Of a DNA stretch of 64,000 bases, positions 1 to 12,490 are shown piece after piece; within the stretch, counting starts at the first letter, position 1; each line of letters begins with the position of its first letter. Where the stretch lies: contig NC_059072.1 of NCBI RefSeq assembly GCF_020497125.1, positions 302,950,781 through 303,014,780 of the forward strand. Reading direction: 5' to 3'. The position numbers were made by a program, and so were the translations under genes. The notes below the pieces were generated by a model. That model was not told the origin of the DNA. It searched no databases and saw only the letters and a list, made by a program, of their open reading frames with translations. Source of the DNA: Mauremys mutica. Taxonomy: Eukaryota > Chordata > Testudines > Geoemydidae.

Positions 1-540
1 GTAAAGATTAAGGCTTTTCTTATTCCACTCAGTCTGCATGATTAACAGCCTCTATGTTTGTCATTAATGTTGGTTGCCATAGTAGCCCTTTTAAACTTGT
101 CTCTAACAACAAAGGAGGAATTATCTTCTAACTCTAAATCAATCAGAAACCAAATGATTTTATTATTGCTGGTAAAGCATAATGAATCGTTACAACAAGG
201 CTTTCTGAGAGGGATAAGACGTCAATTTAAATACTCAGGTGATTTTTAAAAAGCAGACAAGGAAATTAAATCATATTGACGCTGTCTTTTTAAGTGAAAA
301 TTTTGTCTTAAGACAAATTTGAAAGACAACATACTACAAAACCTAAGAGCAACAGAAATATTTCTATGATTTTTTAAAAATGTTTTGGCCTGGATTTAAA
401 CATTTCCATGCAGTACTTGCAACCCGAACATTATAGCATTGAGCTAGTGCATGATAGCAAAGAAGGGGAGAGGCGCAGTAGAATTGCCTATAAACAAGAG
501 AGAAACTGACCAGTGAAGCAGAGGAAGTTTCATCTACTTC

Positions 541-1075
541 ATGGACAAGGCTGTTCAGACTGTAATGGGATTGGTGGCCTGGACCGTGGGACAAATGCCA
601 GGGACCAAATGCAGCGTCTTCTCTAACTTTAAGCCATTGTCACACACTGAGGTTTTAGATGTGCTTAGGGACCTTCAGGCTGCAACCTGCAAATTGGATC
701 AATGTGTTTCTTGCCTGATAAATTCTAGGAGGGAGATATCAGGTCTGTTATTGGAAAACACTTTCATTTTTCTTTCTTTCTGGAGGGCAGGGTGACAGCA
801 TCTCAAAGAAGTAATTGTTCAGCTTTTTCAAACAGTAATGTCTTGAAACTGAGAATTATTCCAATTATTGTTTTCCCTAAAATCTGCCTCATTTTGAGGA
901 GAGGTGAAAGGTGAATTATTGAAAAGGTGGTAACCAAGCAACATCTGACATACTCAGATTTCCTTGACACTTATCAAACTGGCTTTAGTCCTAGGTCCAG
1001 TACTTGGACTGGGCTGGTCTCACTGGTCAACATCCTCTTTCTGGCAACAAAAGATTGAATAGAATTTTCAAAACT
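541..1075 (+). pseudogene. L2-like LINE reverse transcriptase, N-terminal fragment
   Basis: Remnant of the ORF2 reverse transcriptase of an L2-like non-LTR retrotransposon. Read on the plus strand, the part around 625-720 gives FKPLSHTEVLDVLRDLQ followed by AATCKLDQC, which resembles the linker just before the L2 RT domain. The part around 955-1065 gives LDTYQTGFSPRSSTWTGLV, matching the L2 finger-region motif of the type QSGFRPxxSTET. Stops and frame changes lie between these blocks, so it encodes nothing now. The palm domain that should follow is not next to it; a palm fragment appears at 3540. The element is old. It could be a related CR1/L2-clade LINE rather than L2 itself. Confidence 0.6.
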
Positions 1076-1080
1076 TTCAA

Positions 1081-3225
1081 TAAGAATTGTGCTCCTAAGT
1101 CAGATTCCTGCTTTTGAATGTACTAGTCTGACTGTCCATGTAGACACTCTTCTGTCTTTGACACCACTAACTTCAAGGTACTGTTGACATGGCTGCAGAT
1201 TGTAGGAGATAGAGACATTGCGGTACTCATTTGGTTTTTCTGTTTTTTTCCTCTGAGAAGACCCAAAGAGTAATATTTGGCAATTGATCATACTGTCTGA
1301 TGTATATCCTATTACCTGTGAGGCATCAAAGGTTTTCAATGTCACCCTCCTGTTCTATGTAAATATGAGCATCTTAGGGAAATACTGAAGCAGTGCAGAC
1401 TGTGCTTCTTTCTGCATACAGAAGACATCCAGCTCGAGGTCTCTATTTCACTGAACCCAGATAATTCATTTGATTGACTTTCCTCATGTCTGGTGGAGAG
1501 GAAAACTTGATAGCAACTGGTCTGCAGAACCTCACCCAGGATAAGAGACAGATAATGCTGACAGGCCATGGAAAACAACTAGAACAAACAGAGTTTATGT
1601 CTGAAACCCTTTCTTGCAAGGCTGCTGTAATTTTCCCCAACTCCCCCCTCCCCACAAAAACCCCACAAGTGAGTGTGGAGAAGAACACTCCCTCTCCAAA
1701 ATAAAAGCCAAACTCATGAAAGGTTTCACTAAATGAAAGAGATAAAACAGTGCAATGCACTTCATAAGCATATTTATCCCTCAAATATAAAAGGAACACA
1801 TTTTTCTTCCCAAAATGAAAAGGCTGCAATTCTGTAAGTAAAAACACAAGAATACCAATACTCAAGTTTATGAATAAGCAGTCATGTTTCATCTTCTCCC
1901 CTCTACTGGATTCAACTTAGGACCTTTGTATTTGGAATCAGTCTCATTAGCTAAGAAATTGAAAGGTTCCATGGCCTCTCAGAATAAGTGTGCCTTTGGT
2001 TCCAAACTCAAGTTCTTTATTAATTACATCAAGCCAGATTTCCACGGAGACTGTGACAATAGTGTCATCAGCCTGTTATCTGTCAGGTTCCTCTTTAATG
2101 GCTCTTGTAAGTTTAATGCACTTTTGTGCAGTCCTGCTCTGTACATTGTGTGTCATGTTTCAGTCAAATGTCTCTCCTACTCAGTGCAAAATGTCACCAT
2201 CCTTACGCTAGATGGATGTAAATATAAAGACAATCTTTCTGAGAATTACATTGTGTAATTAGGAAACTGGGGTCACCAATACCCTTTTTTCACATGACAA
2301 CCAGGCAGAGGGTGGCTGTGGAAGAACTTTTCAAGCTCCATAATATACTTTCAGGGTGCTATGCATTTTGATTTTCTCAGTGAATTTTTAATAGTGTGCT
2401 GAATACCCAGACAGGTGAATTTTAGGGTGACTGCACTATACATTCTCTCATCTTTTGTATTTTATTTTTGTGTCTGAGCCAAACTGTCTTGTCCCACTTC
2501 TCATAGTGTTCTTATAAGACATCTTGGACACTATATTCTGTGGTCAGATGTAGAATCAATAACATTAAGTAGGAATTCATTATTCCCTGAATGCTTGGAT
2601 TGTTTTTCCCATACAACCAACCATCTTGCATTAAATACTGATATGGATTCTTTTTAGCTCTAAATTCTTTTTCCCTTCTGCGTCTCCACTTGTAGCTGCT
2701 AATAACTGATCCCAGGAATCTATATCTGCCTGGAGCAGTACATCCCAGGAGATGTGCTTCAATCATTTCTTTAAAATGTTCATTTTGTACAACACTGAAG
2801 GAGATGTTGATAACCTAGAAGTAGTTTGCAACTTTCGTATCAAAGTCTTTGTCTTATGGCTCTTTTATGATATAATCATAGATGGAACTTTGAAGATTTT
2901 TTGAGTGTTGGGGATGAACAGAGATTGCTCCTGAATGAAACTGATGCCAAAGGGTTGCTGGAACTATCATCACAGCTTAGTTTTGCTAATGCAATGGAAT
3001 TGCAAATGTATCCACTGTAAGATCATCAAACTCAATGTTCTCTTCTTCCACTTCAGTAAAGTGACTTTCAATGGCACATTTAATGTTAAATCTACCAATT
3101 TTTTGCACTTTTTTAGATAAATAGCAAAAGAGAAAGGATTTGCACTTTCCAATGTTGGGATGGGTTTTTTGTAGGAAAGGGGAAAATATTTTTCATAGCA
3201 CTGCTATCTTTGAGGGAGCTAGACC
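1081..3225. other. No gene recognised; AT-rich non-coding stretch
   Basis: Only short open frames occur here (for example 1443-1892 minus, 1884-2258 plus and 2512-2766 minus) and none shows a domain I recognise. No inverted repeat with a target-site duplication was found. The stretch may be unique DNA separating L2-like fragments. Confidence 0.5.
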
Positions 3226-3229
3226 ATCT

Positions 3230-3515
3230 TTCATTTCTCACATTTGTAACTCAAGGGTCTTATTGGAGCCACGGCTGCTTTTGGATATTTCAGAGAGTAG
3301 CAGTGACCATGACTGCTTTTTTCTCATCTTGTTGGCTGCGAGGTTGCTACCTTTCCTTTTGGATATTGAACTCACCCTAGTAATGCATGTTTTTCTCACC
3401 TTCATTTTGGATTATTGCAGCATGCTCTACCTAGAGCTATCTCTGAAAACTTCTGGTTTGGTGCAGAAACTGAATTCATTCAGCTGGTTGATGGTTTCCC
3501 CTGACGATGGATGAA
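3230..3515 (+). pseudogene. L2-like LINE reverse transcriptase, thumb-region fragment
   Basis: Plus-strand remnant of the C-terminal (thumb) part of an L2-like reverse transcriptase. Translation around 3330-3480 contains LAARLLPFLLDIELTLVMH, then ILDYCSMLYLELSLKTSGLV, which corresponds to the family motif of the type LVxAxVxSRLDYCNxLYxGLP. The frame is open from 3140 to 3514, but it starts in unrelated sequence and lacks the rest of the protein. In an intact L2 this block comes after the YADD palm motif, yet here it lies upstream of the palm fragment at 3540. It therefore belongs either to a different copy or to a rearranged one. Confidence 0.6.
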
Positions 3516-3539
3516 GACCAAATGTGAATGCCGGTATTA

Positions 3540-4030
3540 TTAGATCATCAGTTGTCTTCGATGCCATTGATTATGAGGCATTGTTGACTCACCAGAGGAC
3601 CCTGGAGAGAGTGGACATGGCTGCTTATCAGTGGCTCCATTCTTTTCTCTCAAAGAGAACTGATGGGTAGCTGAGGATAGTTGCTTCACTTCCCAAAAAG
3701 CTTTCAAGTGAGCAGGGTGCTGTACAGTGCCATTCTGTCACTCTTTCTGTTCAAAGCATATACAGGGGAGCATTATGAGGCATTAGGTGTGGTGTTTTCA
3801 ATATGCTGATGGCAGCCACCTCTATGTCTCTATTTAGACACAATCAGATGATGTGGTTCAGGGTCCCAGTTGGAAACTAGCTCAGACTGGAGCCTAGATG
3901 AGAATGAGCTGGAAGAAGCTCCATCCTCAGGAAACTGAGATGATGATGATGGTGGCTTGGAAGAATCAGTAAGAAATGGCAAAGGCAATATCAGTTCCTT
4001 TGGTTGAGGGAGTTGTGATGTTGCACCCCA
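3540..4030 (+). pseudogene. L2-like LINE reverse transcriptase, palm fragment
   Basis: Plus-strand remnant of the catalytic palm. The stretch near 3558-3660 reads FDAIDYEALLTHQRTLERVD and then QWLHSFLSKRTDG, the counterpart of the L2 block of the type AFDTVDHxxLL...WLxSYLxxR. Near 3800-3830 the bases encode YADG-like sequence followed by SHLYVSI, a decayed copy of the YADDTQLY catalytic motif in which the second aspartate is lost. Stops and frame shifts are frequent. The LTR at 4095 begins shortly downstream, and L2-like sequence reappears at about 5345, so the LTR probably interrupted this copy. Confidence 0.6.
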
Positions 4031-4094
4031 TAATGCTTTATGGAATATGCTTACGAATGTAAATATGACATAACTGGAATATGTTTTATGCTAC

Positions 4095-4789
4095 TGTAGC
4101 AGGGCGGTTACCCCGCTCTGGCCTGAAAGGGGTTAAAACAGCCCTGGGAAAGGGCTGCCCCTGGGAGCCAATAGGTTAGGCTGATTGGGGAAGCAGCCAC
4201 AGCTGGGGCCACACCCCATTCAGGCCACAGCTGGCCCTATAAAAGGGCCATGAGGCAGCAACTCAGGCAGTCTCTCTCTAGCAATGGAGAGAGAAGGACT
4301 TGGGTGCCTGGGAGCTGAGCAGGGTGCCTGAGGTAAAGCAGGGCTGGGGAAAGGCAAAGGAGCAGCGGAGCTCCAGCCTGGCAATTCCCCAGGCTGCAGG
4401 CCTGGCTAAAGGCCCAAAGCAGGTACTGGGTTGCAGAGGTGCAGCCCAGGGTTAGGAAAGGCAGCAGGTCCAAACTCCCCTTACCGATGATGAGTGGTTT
4501 ATAGACTGCAGCCTGCCCCAGTGAGCGGGGGCTAGACGATGGCTGGCAGTAGCCACTGAGGCAAAGTGGGGATAGAGGTTTGGGGGTTCCCCTGGGTGGG
4601 GAGACCCAGAGAGTGGGGGTATTGCCAGGGGGCACCACCCAAGGTAAAGGGGCACCGGGGTCTGGGAGGGACACGGGGGCCTGAGACATGCAGGATACCG
4701 GCCAGCAGAGGACGCTCCAAGGCTGGAAAACCTAATTCCCTGGACAACCAGCAGGAGGTATGGCACCGGTGAGTCGTCGCCGTGCTACA
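4095..4789 (+). mobile_element. LTR of an LTR retrotransposon (5' LTR, 695 bp)
   Basis: The block starts TGTAGCA and ends TGCTACA, a perfect 7-bp terminal inverted repeat of the TG...CA type expected for LTRs. It is GC-rich compared with its AT-rich flanks, carries a TATA box in its first quarter, and is followed three bases later by TGG, a plausible primer-binding-site start. The internal region continues to about 5240, so this is the 5' LTR of a truncated copy; no second LTR was found. It sits between L2-like fragments. A Gypsy-like element is the most likely source, but no pol domain is present to prove it. Confidence 0.65.
4238..4245 (+). promoter_or_regulatory. TATA box of the LTR
   Basis: TATAAAAG inside a GC-rich palindromic context (GGCCC before, GGGCC after), about 143 bases from the LTR start. 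This is where the U3 core promoter of an LTR retrotransposon is expected. Whether it is still active is unknown. Confidence 0.55.
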
Positions 4790-4792
4790 AGG

Positions 4793-5240
4793 TGGTGGAG
4801 AATGTGGGCATGTGCGGTCCACCCTGATACCAGGGGACTCTAAGGGGCAAGGCAAGGACTGGGACTATTGCCAAGCAGGGAAGCAAAGGGGTGATGGATC
4901 CCAAATACAGGGAGGTGTTCTTTGCAGAAGGCTCTTGTGTTGTCCCTGGCTGGGTTCCGGTGCCAGGGCCCCAACAGAGGGGGACTGGCAGGACACAGGA
5001 GCGGCGTAAGACCGAGCTCCGGGTTGTCTGGGAGAACCAGGAGAGACAGTGGGAGGTACAGTGGGCCTTGCACGAACAATTGGGGCAGATGACAAGGGAA
5101 CAGTGGGTCCTGGTAAAACTCCTCTGACAGAAGTTTCGGAGGAAACAGAGAGAAGGACGTGAGAAGCTCAGCTCCAGGAGGCCAGTGGCAGGGGACAGAG
5201 GAGCGACAGAGGCAAGCTATAATTGGCAGGGCACCAGATG
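4793..5240 (+). pseudogene. Truncated internal region (leader and gag-like start) after the LTR
   Basis: A TGG at 4793, three bases after the LTR end, may begin the primer-binding site, but I could not assign a tRNA. A frame of 78 codons opens at 4891 (start MMDPKYREVFF) and ends at 5127. It is rich in Q, R, E and W, including QERQWEVQWALHEQLGQM, a pattern like the helical N-terminal part of gag proteins of turtle Gypsy-like elements. Homology with the LTR element fades by about 5240, where AT-rich DNA resumes. No protease, RT or integrase is present. The gag call is inference from position and composition. Confidence 0.4.
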
Positions 5241-5344
5241 CTTTGTTGAGGCATCCTTTTTATTAACAAAATGAAAATAAATAAAATAATTGTGAAACTT
5301 TAGCTGGTGTGGAATGCATCTGACTGCTTATTTAGTAGCATTGC

Positions 5345-5630
5345 TCACAGAGAACACATTATACCTGGGCTACTAAAACTGCACTGGCTTCTATATTCTG
5401 GCAGGGGTAATTCTCTATCTTGGTTCTTATATAGGCTCATCAGTGTCGCATGTGAGCACTGATGGCTTTTGTCCAACCTACTTTAGAGACAGCCTTTCTT
5501 CTGTGATACCATGATAGTTGAGATTGGCTAAGATGTTTGAACTAACAGCCACCTTTGAAATGGGAGGAGACTGATCACCAGGTGTGATCAACGAGGAATC
5601 TGATTCTAGAACAATTCACATCATAGGCCT
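5345..5630 (+). pseudogene. L2-like LINE, 3'-terminal coding fragment
   Basis: Near 5345-5400 the plus strand reads REHIIPGLLKLHWLLYSG, the counterpart of the L2 C-terminal block of the type RxHITPxLRxLHWLPV. A little further on, around 5480-5530, a trace like LRDSLSSVIP resembles the following block. With the palm fragment at 3540-4030 this makes the two sides of one L2-like copy split by the LTR insertion a reasonable reading. Confidence 0.5.
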
Positions 5631-5765
5631 GATCTATAGTTAAAAATTAGATTGGCCTAGCTATGTCACTCATGGCTATGAACAATGTCATACCCTGAGC
5701 ACTGCAGATAGGTCCGCATAACCCCTGATATAGACGTGAGTAGGTTGATGGAAGAATTTGCAAAT
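5630..5765 (+). mobile_element. Decayed MITE fragment, same family as 12491-12768
   Basis: Starts AGGCCTGATCTATAGTTAAA and shares with the element at 12491 the order: terminal motif, TTAGRTTGGCCTAGCTATGTCACTC-like block, then a block near GTTGATGGAAGAATT. It is more decayed and ends early. No TSD was found. Confidence 0.5.
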
Positions 5766-5769
5766 TCTT

Positions 5770-8700
5770 CCTGTTTCCCTCCACTCCTCTCTGTTTAATG
5801 CATTACTTTCCCCTGCTTCATATTTGCAAAGTTACTAACATCCTTCATGAGTAGCCATTCCATCATTCCTGCAGCCTCTAGCAGGAGAACTGAGCTGTGA
5901 GCAGCTGTCCCGAAAAGCCCTGCAGCTACCAGTGAAGGAAGAGAGGCTGGTGACCCTGAAGATCTCCGTTTAAAGTTGTGATGTACACAAACCTTGTTTT
6001 TTAACCGTATATATTTCCAAATGTATGAGAGCAGAAGGGCATACTAGATATATGCATGGCTCTGAAAGGAAGATCGAAGGTAGTGGGTTGCCATGCTTAC
6101 ACTACTGTAGGAAAACTGCCCTCCCCGGCCTTTGTGAAATTGGTATTTTCATGCTTGCATCTCATTATATTAGAGAAGGCCTGCTGCTCCTAAATCCGTT
6201 CTGAGTTCACCAACAACCGAGTGGCATTCACTAGACTCAATGTTCTATTTTGAAGTAGGATTATAGTCAATCTGAGCATATTCAGAATGAAAAACCAAAA
6301 GAAAGCAATGAGATAAAGACAGAATGCTATAGAACAAGAGGAAGTGAGGGAGAGGAAAACACAACTCAGAGATGGGGGGAAAAGTGCATTAAAAAGATTT
6401 TCCTATTCCAGCACAGTAATGAGTTTCCTTTCTTTAGTCTGTATTGTTTTCAATGTTTATACTTTTTCTCCCCTAAAATCAAAACATATTTTGCCATAGG
6501 AATATCATGGGTAGAGTTTAGAATGTCCACAGAAGGACTGTTGGGTAGATGTGTCCTCTGCAGATAAACACCGAGAGGGGAATTAGGAAATTCCAACAGC
6601 AAATAAGTAGCAAACTGAAAAAAAAAATCTGGAAGAGAAAGTGAAAAGAGGCTTAGAGAAAGAATGTGAGAGGCATCACAAGCAGGAAATAAAAATACTG
6701 AATGCAAAAAAAAAACCTGTGCAGAAAGAGGGAAAATAGTAGTAGGAAAAAAATAACAAAAGTGTGCAATTAAACATAAAAGACAGGAACTGTCATGCTG
6801 GATCAGATCAATGATACATGCAGTGGAGCATCCTCTCTCCCACCACAGGCAGTACCAGAAGGTGGTATATAACCCCCATAATGGACAATTATACAACAAC
6901 ATGGATATTACAGAAGCTTCTTCCTGAACCTAGGCAGTTGGTGATTGAATTATGTCCTAAAGTATGTACGTTGATATACTTTATAAATGTTTAGTGTAAA
7001 CAATGTAATTGTGGCTGATACTCTAATTATTCACATAAATGTCTAACCCTTTTCAAGATCCTACTAAACATTTTGCCTCAATAACTGTGTACAAATGTAT
7101 TTCTTTTTTAGTTTAAACATCTTGCCTTTTAATGTCATTTGTTGTCCCTTGTTCTTGAATTATAAGAAAGGTGTATATAGGAGTACTCAAACCACTTTCT
7201 CTATGCCACTTATGATTTTAATATATGTATATCATCTCAATTCTTCTTTGTCCGCTCTCTAATCTAAATAGTCCTAATTTATATATAAATCAGAAACCAT
7301 TATTTTTCAAGAATCAGACTTGTGAACAATGAACCTAAGAGCTCTTCCCTCCTTAAAATGTGTCTTTAAACAAAGGACTAATCTTGCCGCATCTGCACAA
7401 TAGTCATCTCCTCAATTTGTGTCAAATGTTTCAGACACACAGGTAAAAGGATATACAATCCCAACCACTTTGTTAAACAGACTCAGCCATAATTCTTAGA
7501 AGACTTTAGTGAACCAAGACCCAAAGTCACTCCTAGGCATGTCTGGAATGCCAGATTTTATAAAAATCACAGTTAATAGTAAAGGATTTACATTCCAAAT
7601 GCCAACACTAACAGAAGTTTTCTCCCTTTATCTTGAATCCTTTTCAGTGTCTGCACTTTTTTTTCTCTCCTCAAAAACAAAAACGCAAGTTTTGCCCCAG
7701 GGAATATCATGGTCACAGCTTGCAAGAAAGAAGCAAAGAATTTGTAAAGCCTGAGAGTGACATGAATCTTTGATGGTTATGCAATTTTCTCTAACTCTGA
7801 GTAGTCCAAATTCAGAATATGTAGCTTTCCATTACACAATGACATAAAATTCATTGTATCTATTCAGTTTCAAATGGGCCAGATTTGGGATTTTTGTTCA
7901 TTCCATTATAGATATAAAAGCTGTGTGAAGTTCAGATCTGGATCCAAACTGCCTTAGAGGTGGTTCAGATCTGGAGCCCTCTTAAAAAGACACTCAACTT
8001 CAAATGTAGTCAATTTTAAAAAGTGAATTAAAAGTAGTTTCAGGTATTACACCTGTCCAAATCCCCCTGCTAACATTTGTGTTTACAAGCAAATTTCCCT
8101 CTGTAACTACATAATTATATACATAGGAAACCGTGAAATTGACTATACAAAGAGTGCTGTCTCAAGCACAAAGTCAGATGTTTACCTAAATACCTTTAAA
8201 CATCCATCCCAAAATAAACACACTCAATAAATAGGGCATATTTTGGATGTAGATATTCATTTAGAAATGGTTATTAGGTTCAATACAACTTCCATTGAAG
8301 TCTATGGTGCTCAGGTACTGTAGTGATGGCAGTCGTAAGCAGCTTGATAGGTAGGTTGATTTCTATTAACTTCTCCCACCAAATATCTATAGAAAACGTA
8401 GCACTGTAAGAATGCCTACCTATGTTTAAAAATATACTGAGATGCAGTACAGTGTTTTCTATTCTTTAAATCATTTTGGTCTTAGGTTACCATATTTATT
8501 AGACTTCAATTATATCTGACAAGAATATTTGATCCCTTCACCATCCCTTACCACACTATAACCTCAGGACTCAAACCATTATTATTCTCATAATTCACAT
8601 GCAACAAGCTGGTCTATTTATGGTTTCTTAAAATATCCAAAACCTTTTTTAAAAAATATATTGAAACATTCCATGAGCCAGAGCTCATCTTATGGCCCAA

Positions 8701-8920
8701 AAGCTTAAACAGTTCAACTGACTCTCTGCCAACCCCTGTTCTTCTATTCCTGGCACCATCTGCAGTGTTAGTTGCAAAACTACTCACAAGTTAACCACAG
8801 GAATGGCAGAAGCAAGCAATAAACTACAATGACTTTTAAGATAATGTGGTTTTGCCACATACTACAAGACACTATTGTCTGGTCAAGTTACTTAGACACC
8901 AAATTCTTTTTTCAAGTACA
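5770..8920. other. AT-rich unique-looking DNA, no gene seen
   Basis: No coding domain, transposon end or RNA gene recognised. The frame at 6450-6902 (minus) is hydrophobic only because of T- and A-rich tracts and is judged chance. Confidence 0.5.
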
Positions 8921-8924
8921 GTAG

Positions 8925-8983
8925 TGTAAATCTGGAGTAACTCCATTGAAATGGGAAATGAATGGAGTCACTTCAGATTTACA
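8925..8983. repeat. Palindromic MITE remnant
   Basis: Left arm 8925-8947 (TGTAAATCTGGAGTAACTCC...) pairs with right arm 8961-8983 with two mismatches over 23 bases, around a 13-base loop. Similar palindromes lie at 46256-46357 and 60026-60089. Such small inverted repeats are common in sauropsid genomes. Confidence 0.65.
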
Positions 8984-8994
8984 CCAGTGTAACA

Positions 8995-11900
8995 GAATTC
9001 CATCTCTCCCTCAAAACCTAGCCCCTCCTGAATAAAATTATAACTTTTTACTTATTTCATATATATCAATGCTCTAAAAGTAATAAACAGATAGTATACT
9101 AATCAATGCAGTAAAGTATATGCTGAAATAATCAGGGATTCAATATAAATTACAGACCTTTACAAAAGCAGATTGCTTATCAGCAGCCCCATTAGCGTAC
9201 TTCTGAAGGAAGATAAAAAATTCTCATGGCCAGTCCTATAAGATCAAGAAACAAAAGTTAAAAACAATGACCTCCAGTAGAGGGGAAAAAAATCATTGTT
9301 TCTCCAGGAACTAAATGCTAAAAAGCTGACTGTAGCATTGGTGTAGAGGTTGTTAAACGTCTTAAACTATGGAAGCACCAAGATCAGAGGGGTTTCCAAA
9401 ATATTGGAAAGTCCAAATTCAGAGGGGTTTATTTACTATAATTCAGAAAAAGGAGAATACAAAATAACATGAAATTGTTTTTAAAAACACTACTGAAAAC
9501 AGTTTTGATAAAACTGCAATGGATACATACAACTGGATTGTAAAAATAAGAATGCTGCACCAATTGATATTCTCTTTGAAATGTCTATTATACAGACCTT
9601 AAAGTGCATTTTCAAACATATAGCATATCAAAGCAGCAGACGTTTATTTCTAGCCATGGCACTTCCAGGCTTTTAGTTCGATGAAACCAGAAATAGTCTA
9701 GTGGAGCTGTGCTACGTGATAAAGGATGTAGTGATGGGTCCTGCCCTACATCAGTAAACAATTTTTTTTTCTTTTAACTGACAGAAAGAATTTCAGTGGT
9801 AAACAAATGCCTAAGTCTTTTATGAATTCTTCAACACAATCATGGAAAACCTGCCTTCTCATATCTCCAGTGTATGCTATTCAGAGTCAAAATACAAATT
9901 CTATTCCCCAAGATGCATCAGTTGCTATGTTTTCCATTATGGCAACTATGATACACAAGGGTAAATCTAATACACTATAGCTTTCAGCTACAATCCCCCT
10001 GGAATCCACACCCACTGTTGTAAGGATAATTATCTGGGTATCCCCGAGGCCAACTCTTACAATTTTCATATAAAAATCACCTCTTGCATAAGACATGAAA
10101 TTTAAAATCATCTCCACAGATATCACTGAGTCACTCCATTACCTCTGGGAAAGATATAAATTATGCATTCTTTGATTCTCTTTAAAATTTTAGATGCACA
10201 GGGGACAAAGAAGCATCTCAATGGTACTAAAAATATAAGGCATTCAAGAAAGAAACAATAACTTGCTTGGTATTAACTGCTACAGTGCTCCAAGGCTCCC
10301 TGCCTGGTCAAGAAAAGCACATAAAGCACTGAAACATAACAGCAGGCTTGCATGCTAATGGCTGCTAGTGACAAGGACTCATTGAATGTCACTGCTTCAC
10401 ATACTGCGTACTGTTCATTTTTCTTATCTGTGTGACCTCTCCTTTGAAATGACTGATGAAACTCATGAGAATTAGCATCTCTGCTTCTGGGCATTTGCCA
10501 CCAAGAAGGCATTCAGTAACGTCTATACTAAAACATAAAAAACAGAAAACAAAACAAGAAACAGCCTACATAAGCATTGTGAAGGTTCCTTTATCTATAT
10601 TATAAAAGGACTGCTTTGTGAAGCTTCATCACTGAGTTAGCTTTTACCTTGATTCCCTTTGCAAGTATTAGTTTGTCACAATACATGCATTCATATTTCA
10701 GATTTGGCTAACATTTTCATAATTGGTGTGAATAAAAAAGGAATAGCTGTTGCTGCAAGAAAAAAGAAATGTCTCTGTTCTAATGCCCTGCTGCTTTAAT
10801 GACCTATTTCACACTAGCATCTGTTCTGTTCTGATGAACCACTCCAGACGAAAGCTGGCAAAATAGCACGGCAAGTATGTTATCCAGACATCCACTGAGT
10901 GCTGCAGATGCTTCATTCCATGGTTCACATTTAATATGTGCCTGATTAATTTTATTTTATTATTTCAACTACTTGGCTTATAGAATTTCCTATACGTTCT
11001 GAAAATGTAGGATTTGCTTCACAGACAGAAGGATGGCATCCTAAGAAACTGCCTTGGCACTAGCAGATTCATTAATATGTCCAGCATAACAAGCGCCAAG
11101 TCATGTGTGTTTGAATTGCCGAAAGTTGCCAGTTAATTACGAATTCCAGAGGAATGTAAACTTCAATAACACATTGTATTTATAATATTTGCCTGCGGAA
11201 TAAATACAACATTCATTTCAATTTTGAAATTACAGATATTTGCAAATACTCGGATGCTGAAGAATGGATCACTATGACCAAAAATGTTATGCCCGCTCCC
11301 TGCCTCAAGCCCTTGACCTAATGAGGTTAGTGACAGGGATATGAATGACTTGAACAGAAAATGAAATACAAAAGTAGTTTTATCTTGAAGTGCAATATTT
11401 CTTCTGTCACTTAACCAATTTTTTTCATCTCAAAATTACAGGGTACACTACAAATCTTCAAGGCTACCAGCAGCTACGACAGCCTAAGTGCTATTTAAAA
11501 ACATAATAATTTATGAGTTGGGTTGGTGGAAAAAGCAGAGGTCACATGGGAGAGTCCTCAGGGAGGTGACGATGAGAAAGGTTACAAAGATGTCTGAATG
11601 AGACAATCAGGTGTAAATCCACTGACTACAACAGTGTTTCTCCAGAGTTATATTACCGTAATTGAAAGTAGAATATGACCTAATCAATCGCTGGCAAGAA
11701 ATCAAGCATGTTATGAAACACAATTTTCTATCTAAATCCAAGAGGAAGTTCTGTCATATGCTTCAAATACATTTTTCTCCCAACTTGACCACCAATATAC
11801 AGTGTATCAAACTGCGTGAAACCTGGAGGCAAGAGCATAGTTTGCAGGAGGGAAGTGTGTGGAGGAAGTGAATCTGTATGTACATAGTTTGAATGGTAGC

Positions 11901-12490
11901 TGAAGTTGCAGCATCTCTTAAAATGGTTCTTTTAATAAATATCTAACTTAATTTTAGAAACATGGTTTCCTTGTGTTATTACCCAACATTTGGTGCATGA
12001 AACCTATAGTATGTTGATTTGTACTAGGAAAAAAAGTAGGAAATTAGTAAGAGTTAACAGGAATCCTCAGGGAGGACATCCTTTTAAATAAACGGCACAT
12101 ATGCATATCTTCTAGTTTTTCTGTCTACTCATTTCCAGTTTGCCAGCCATTTTTATACTGTTGTTATGGGAAGACTTTTGCTTACAAGTACTTAGCTGTA
12201 AGAGGCTACGACCTGGGCTCAATCTGATTTCTTGTTGAACAGGATTCTGAAGCCAAGCAAACGCCATAGAGAAAGGCTTGTACTTGGCCCTGCAAATTTA
12301 ACCCATTGATGGTACCTGTTGTTCTTGTTCATGAAGAGAGAGAGAAGTAATCCTTTAGAGAGCCAGGCATACATCATTTAGGGCTCAGATGAATGAAAAC
12401 AGGACAGGGAATTGTATTCATTATTGGACTGGGAGATAATGCATCAAGCAAATCTCTAGAGGGAAATGTTCCCATTAACCTGTGGTACTT
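8995..12490. other. AT-rich unique-looking DNA with one conserved-element candidate
   Basis: No gene or clear transposon seen. The part from about 10960 to 11280 has few low-complexity tracts and has homeodomain-type TTAATTAC at about 11133 and several AT-rich core sites, which is the look of vertebrate conserved non-coding elements. That is an impression only; alignment would be needed. Confidence 0.4.

Noticed and set aside
2512..2766. 84-codon minus-strand frame with a basic stretch (KWRRRREKEFRAKK)
   Set aside because: No family recognised, no start context or splice pattern, and no neighbouring coding sequence. A retroelement origin is possible but unsupported.
6450..6902. 150-codon hydrophobic minus-strand frame
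   Set aside because: Hydrophobic residues come from A-rich tracts read in reverse; no motif or conserved spacing.
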